Shown one piece after another: positions 60,262-64,000 of a stretch of 64,000 nucleotides of DNA. The stretch covers positions 248,001 to 312,000 of the forward strand of contig OZ037867.1 of NCBI GenBank assembly GCA_964035575.1, read 5' to 3'. The stretch is from Rhynchopus sp. YZ270_cl-10. Lineage: Eukaryota > Euglenozoa > Diplonemea > Diplonemida > Diplonemidae. Under the pieces are notes generated by a model, which did not search any database, had not been told where the DNA came from, and saw only the letters and a list, made by a program, of their open reading frames with translations. Numbering within the stretch: position 1 is the first letter of the stretch; the number at the start of each line of letters is the position of its first letter. The position numbers and the translations under genes are program-made.

Positions 60262-60603
60262 TTACTTGGAGACGTACAGGGTGCGGCCACGCTTCTTCAG
60301 GGCGTACAGGATGTGCTCCACACGCACCGTCTTCGCAGGGGCGTTCTCACGCACCTCCATCAGCGCGTGGGTGTCCTTCATCACCTGCTCAACGAAGTTC
60401 CTCAGGATCTCCCTTGCCTCGTCGTACACGCTGCTCGCAAGACGCTTGCACCCTCCACGGCGGGCCAGACGGCGGATGCTTCCCTTCGTGATACCACGAC
60501 CCTTGTTCGACTTTGCGCCCTTGCGCTTCTGGCTTCCAGTCGTTTTCTTGTCAGCCTTTCCGGAGGCAACCGACTTTCCCTTCGCAGACTTGGACGGACC
60601 CAT
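60262..60603 (-). CDS. Histone H4 (unit 5)
   Basis: Identical protein. Shares the silent change of unit 3. Leader has a T12 run and CTCAG|ATATTC; homology to the array ends near 60670. Confidence 0.92.
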   Translation of the reverse strand: MGPSKSAKGKSVASGKADKKTTGSQKRKGAKSNKGRGITKGSIRRLARRGGCKRLASSVYDEAREILRNFVEQVMKDTHALMEVRENAPAKTVRVEHILYALKKRGRTLYVSK

Positions 60604-61309
60604 TGTTGTGGTGTGCTTCTTTTTTTTTTTTTGAATATCTGAGGGATGAAGTCATGGGTAAGGCAAAGGGCAGAGGTAATCATGGGGAAAAATATCACAC
60701 GGGTGACAAGAGGTTTACATTTAAAAAAAAGAAAACAAAGCATTTAGAAACAATCAGTAAAGAGGGGGGGAAACGAATAACAATAAAACCTAAAGCAGGG
60801 GTACAACGGAACGGTCTTCTCTCTCTGTTTATCATTGTTCTGTTTGCTCTCTCTCTTTCTTACTCGGGTTGCTTTCATTTATTCATTTAGCTTTTTTTCT
60901 TCTTTTCTGTCTTATTTTCTTACATGGGGTGATATGGATTTGATACAAACGCCTTCTAAAGGGAAAATGCATTTCTTTGTGTTCACCTATTGTAATTGGT
61001 GTGACTGAAAGTCACAAAAATTATTTCATATACATTCTTTCGAAACAAAAAGAATGCAAAGAGACCCCCCCTCACAAAAAAAAATGTACAAAATCTTTTA
61101 CGTTTTCTACGCAGGACGGGGGGAGGGGGGTAACGGTGCGTGACGCGCTGACTACGCGGTAGTTATCGGTAGCCGCGCCACATGGTACTGTCTCTTGCTT
61201 AGTGTTGTTGTTGTTGTGCTCCTTTGCGGGGTTCCACACTGCGACGGGGCAGGGGGGAGGACAGTTTCCCTTTTCTTCATGGAGTCACAGTCCTTTTTTG
61301 TTGTTGTTT

Positions 61310-61360
61310 TGAAAACTTGGTTGTATTAGTGTAGACACCCGAGGATGAACTCCACTATAC
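61310..61360. repeat. Small hairpin family E, copy 2
   Basis: Shares 24 bases at its start with 2560 and ends CTCCACTAT; the middle is ACACCCGAGGATGAA. Confidence 0.45.
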
Positions 61361-62779
61361 AAAACGCTGTTAAGTAGGACACTGCACATTTTAGTCTTTC
61401 TATACCAAATTCGAATACCTGGTTTGTCACCTTTTTCTCTTGATCATGGGCTATGTTTTTTTCCCTCCATAATTTGTATTTTTTTTCGTTCTTCTATTTT
61501 ATGGAGCACTGCCTTCATTTTTAAAAAACTTAATTTCGTATGAGACCACCCGAGGATGCTCTCCATTACACATCACTTTTTTTTTTGTAGTTTCGACAAA
61601 TCGCCTATTGGGTTCTGTACACAAAAGTCACCCGAAGGCGAATGGAGTTTAAAGGGGGGGCGGGGAATTTTTTTTTGATATTCTGCAGGTTTAGTGTAGT
61701 CTGATTAGGTCATTCTTTGGCTTATTCATCAGTCATTTGCTTTTTTTTTTTTGTGTGTTATTGCTGCTCGTAGGTGGCAATTTGTTTTTGGTTTAGTGTA
61801 GTCGCCTTTCAGACAAGCCTTCGCTCTGCAGAGGGTTTTGGGAGTAAAATAATCTAAAAGAAAGAATTGACAAGGAGCCGAGTGTTTTATGTTTTTTTTT
61901 TCTGAACTCGGCTTTTACAGGGGGGGTACTTTGAAACGGGAGTTTGTTCAGACAAGAAAAATAAGAATTAAATATCTTATTTTCTGGTCTGACCCAAACA
62001 TTCTTGCAGCTTTCATCACACAAGATACACGAAACACGTACAAATATTGTGTGAAATAAAAGAAGAAATGTTGAAAGATTGAATAAGCCTCACAGGGCAT
62101 GCAATATTGTTACCACATTTTGAATATTTGAAACCTTTTTTTACCATTCCTTTTTTTAGAACAGAGCGGAGTGTACGGTCCTGGAAGCTCCAAGAAAAAT
62201 GGAGTCGGCGGGCCTAATAGGAAGTTACCTTCCTAAACGTACACACAACTGGCAAAAGTATATTTTTTTTCCACAAACCCCCGTCTCTTTCGGTCGTATC
62301 GAAAAATCACCAATCGAAGGAATGGGGGGAAAAAAATCAACAGCATGACAATAATTCTGTACATAAAAACTGTCACCCAAAGGGGGGGTTAGTAGTATTC
62401 GCAAAGGGTGGTTTTGCTAGGTGATTTTATCTGAAATAAAAAAAAAAAAGTAGAATTTTTACGGCCCCTATTTTTGCTAGGGGGATGTGGGGTGGTTTTT
62501 AAAGACCGTTATTTTAACGGGCTTTGTTTTCTTGCTCCCCAAAGAGGGGATTTTTTTCTCTCTTTTTTTTGCATCAGAATTGATGTTTTTTTGTGAGAAA
62601 AGACGCAAAACACAGTGTACATAGATAGGTGTTTTTACACTGTGTTTTTGACCACACAAAAAAATGCAGGTCACTGAAAAAGTCATATACCCCAGCTGTA
62701 CCCCCCCGGGTACCCGCTGGCTGAAAAAAAAAGAAAGGCGAGTTTTGATAGTGTCAAACAGGTTTAACAATAATAGCTA

Positions 62780-62841
62780 TTTCATATACTATCTATTCTA
62801 CTGAATATGAAGGTATAATAGGGGTACCAAATGTACCCAAA
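62780..62841. ncRNA. Hairpin family F, intergenic copy
   Basis: TTTCATATACTA, TTCTACTGAATATGAA (TTCATAT/ATATGAA can pair), GGTATA, GGGTAC/GTACCC hairpin. Confidence 0.5.
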
Positions 62842-62894
62842 CAATACAAAGAAAACTTGTCAGATGAATGCATGCTTCTCTCTCTGCATGCACA

Positions 62895-62957
62895 CACATC
62901 TTTACCACCATCGTTATCGCGCTGGAACATGCTGGGTTTTTGAAGATGTGCTGTCTC
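62895..62957. ncRNA. Hairpin family B, copy 3
   Basis: CACATCTT (62895-62902) pairs with AAGATGTG (62943-62950); loop holds 'GTTATCGCGCTGGAACA'; tail GCTGTCTCT. Stem shifted relative to copy 1 but still paired. Confidence 0.5.
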
Positions 62958-63250
62958 TCTTTAACTTCGTCAACAAGACAGCACAAAAAAAGAGATCATT
63001 AAGTGGGAATACAGGCAGGGATTGTGTCATAAAAAAAAAAAGCATGCAAAAGTGGCAGATGTTTTACGTCATACAGGGGGCTGCAACAAAACACAGCCGT
63101 GGGTCTTTAACAAAGAAAAACCCTCAAATACACCTGTAAAAAGAAGAACGAAAAAAAAACATGTATTTGCAGTGCTGTGAATGTGGAAGAGGGTTTTGTG
63201 TGGTGGTGGGGGCAACGGTATAGAGGTGAGATTCATATTTTTTTTGATAA

Positions 63251-63310
63251 ATTGTTGGAGTAGTGTAAGTTGCCTCGTGGTTGTGTTGCCACAGTTGTGC
63301 AATCTCCACT
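63251..63310. ncRNA. Small hairpin family D, copy 2
   Basis: 'TTGTTGGAGTAGTGTAAG', TTGCCTC, stem GTGG/CCAC closing TTGTGTTG, CAGTTGT; partner of 28521. Confidence 0.5.
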
Positions 63311-63517
63311 GTTTTTTTCCTATTTTGATTTGCAACAAAAGCGTCAGGATCGTCAATAGGCAGAACAACTCGCTTGGTTTTATCTTGTATGCTACTGTCA
63401 TCGTCAACAATTTTTTTTTAAAATGAAAATCACACACCGAAACACAACCCCGCACTTCACGTCTATATAAAAAAAATTGATAAGGATTGTGTGGACACAC
63501 CAAAGAAATTGAATACC

Positions 63518-64000
63518 GTCTTTTGAAAAAATATGGACCAGAAATAACATGGACCAGAATAATGATGGACCAGAACAATTATGGACCTTTTGGGATTTTT
63601 TTTTTTTTATGGACCTATTTTTCTGGTCCGACACATGTGTGGGGTTTTTTTGTACTTGTCCAGAATTTTGACAGGGAGTCGCGCGCGCGAAGCGCGTGCG
63701 ACGACCGCTTGTGTGGGGAGAAAGCTTGGAATGGGTCTACCGGGCCCACATATAAGCCGAGATGCCCCGCCAACGGGCGATACCGAAAGCTCGGAATGGG
63801 TCTACCGGGCCACATATAAGCCGAGATGCCCCGCCAACGTGCGGTACCGAAAGCTCGGAATGGGTCTGAAAATGGACAAGTTCAAAAAAAAAGCCTAACA
63901 CAGATGGACCAGAAATAACATGGACCAGAACAATTATGGACTTTTTGGGATTTTTTTTTTTTATGGACCTATTTTTCTGGTCCATAATTTTTCAAAAGAC
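63518..64000. mobile_element. Inverted-repeat element with nested direct and tandem repeats (right end at window edge)
   Basis: Left GTCTTTTGAAAAA is mirrored by TTTTTCAAAAGAC at 63988-64000, each followed inward by ATGGACCAGAA words. A block of about 85-100 bp (TGGACCAGAA repeats ending TTTCTGGTCC) occurs at 63531-63630 and 63904-63986 in direct orientation. Between them a unit of 64-65 bp ('GGAATGGGTCTACCGGGCC...') is repeated two and a half times (63721-63868). No ORF recognised; target duplication not testable because the element ends at the edge. Confidence 0.6.

Larger units (their letters stand above)
36581..60670. repeat. Tandem histone-tyrosinase array, unit 6364 bp
   Basis: Unit starts recur at 36581, 42945, 49309 and 55673. 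Three full units (H3, H2A, H2B, H4, H1, hairpin, tyrosinase in plus-coordinate order) are almost identical base for base. Unit 4 diverges after its H4 (from about 58437), breaks inside H1 at 58718 and continues as a partial unit 5 (H2A, H2B, H4) that ends near 60670. Homology at the left edge ends sharply at 36581 beside astacin. Confidence 0.95.
60671..63517. other. Intergenic region with small structured repeats
   Basis: No protein gene recognised in 2.8 kb. Contains family E copy 2 (61310-61360) with two partial relatives near 61545 and 61625, a 13-bp inverted repeat (62607-62619 with 62636-62648, AAAACACAGTGTA), family F copy 2, family B copy 3 and family D copy 2. Confidence 0.5.

Noticed and set aside
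36647-60642. Long plus-strand frames opposite histones and tyrosinase (up to 520 codons)
   Set aside because: They follow from the GC-rich codon use of the minus-strand genes and recur only because the array repeats.
36581-60670. Animal-type histone 3' stem-loop (GGCTCTTTTCAGAGCC)
   Set aside because: Looked for downstream of each histone; not present. Only the distinct double hairpin after H1 was found.

Overview
This is nuclear DNA of a eukaryotic microbe, most likely a euglenozoan and perhaps a diplonemid. Four observations point there. (1) A fragment of small-subunit rRNA near 2.9 kb has the form 'GCCATTTGTACACACCGCCC', where most eukaryotes have CCC in place of CCA; I know the A variant from kinetoplastids and relatives. 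(2) Histones H3, H4, H2A and H2B are strongly divergent and the H1 has no globular domain, as in trypanosomatids. (3) Every host gene I recognise lies on the minus strand, as expected for polycistronic transcription. (4) Start codons lie about 30-37 nt behind a CAG, as expected for spliced-leader acceptors. Conventional GT-AG introns also occur (DnaJ, RING-finger gene), more than is usual in kinetoplastids. The genus is inference only.

Layout, left to right. 1-1747: a CotH-like kinase running off the left edge. 2249-2497: DPH3. 2.5-4.3 kb: rRNA fragment and small hairpins. 4293-5885: secreted arylsulfatase. 7220-13618: a giant secreted protein of 20 Cys modules and 5 jelly-roll-like domains. 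14099-15952: a palindrome-rich DNA element with inverted ends. 17359-20826: a second, membrane-anchored surface protein with 4 of the same jelly-roll domains and a duplicated upstream region. 21.5-23.6 kb: low-complexity DNA with a fold-back element. 23613-25049: farnesylation-type DnaJ in three exons. 26061-27125: a hAT-type element carrying the only plausible plus-strand ORF. 28772-29582: RING plus RanBP2 zinc-finger protein in two exons. 31354-33315: PDZ/polyQ/coiled-coil protein. 33.7-60.7 kb: histone cluster. 60.7-64 kb: non-coding DNA with small structured repeats and another inverted-repeat element.

The dominant feature is a tandem array whose 6364-bp unit carries H3, H2A, H2B, H4, H1, a small hairpin and a secreted CUB-tyrosinase. 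There are three nearly identical full units, a fourth that breaks inside H1 and is fused to a fifth partial unit (H2A, H2B, H4), and a left-edge variant in which an astacin metalloprotease occupies the slot held by tyrosinase elsewhere. A developmental or secreted enzyme embedded in a histone repeat is unusual.

The intergenic DNA holds several families of short hairpins that recur at scattered sites, some with compensatory base changes in their stems. They are candidates for undescribed small RNAs or pol III-derived SINEs. Much of the coding content (CotH-like, sulfatase, two jelly-roll proteins, astacin, tyrosinase) is predicted to enter the secretory pathway, which suggests a surface or feeding function.
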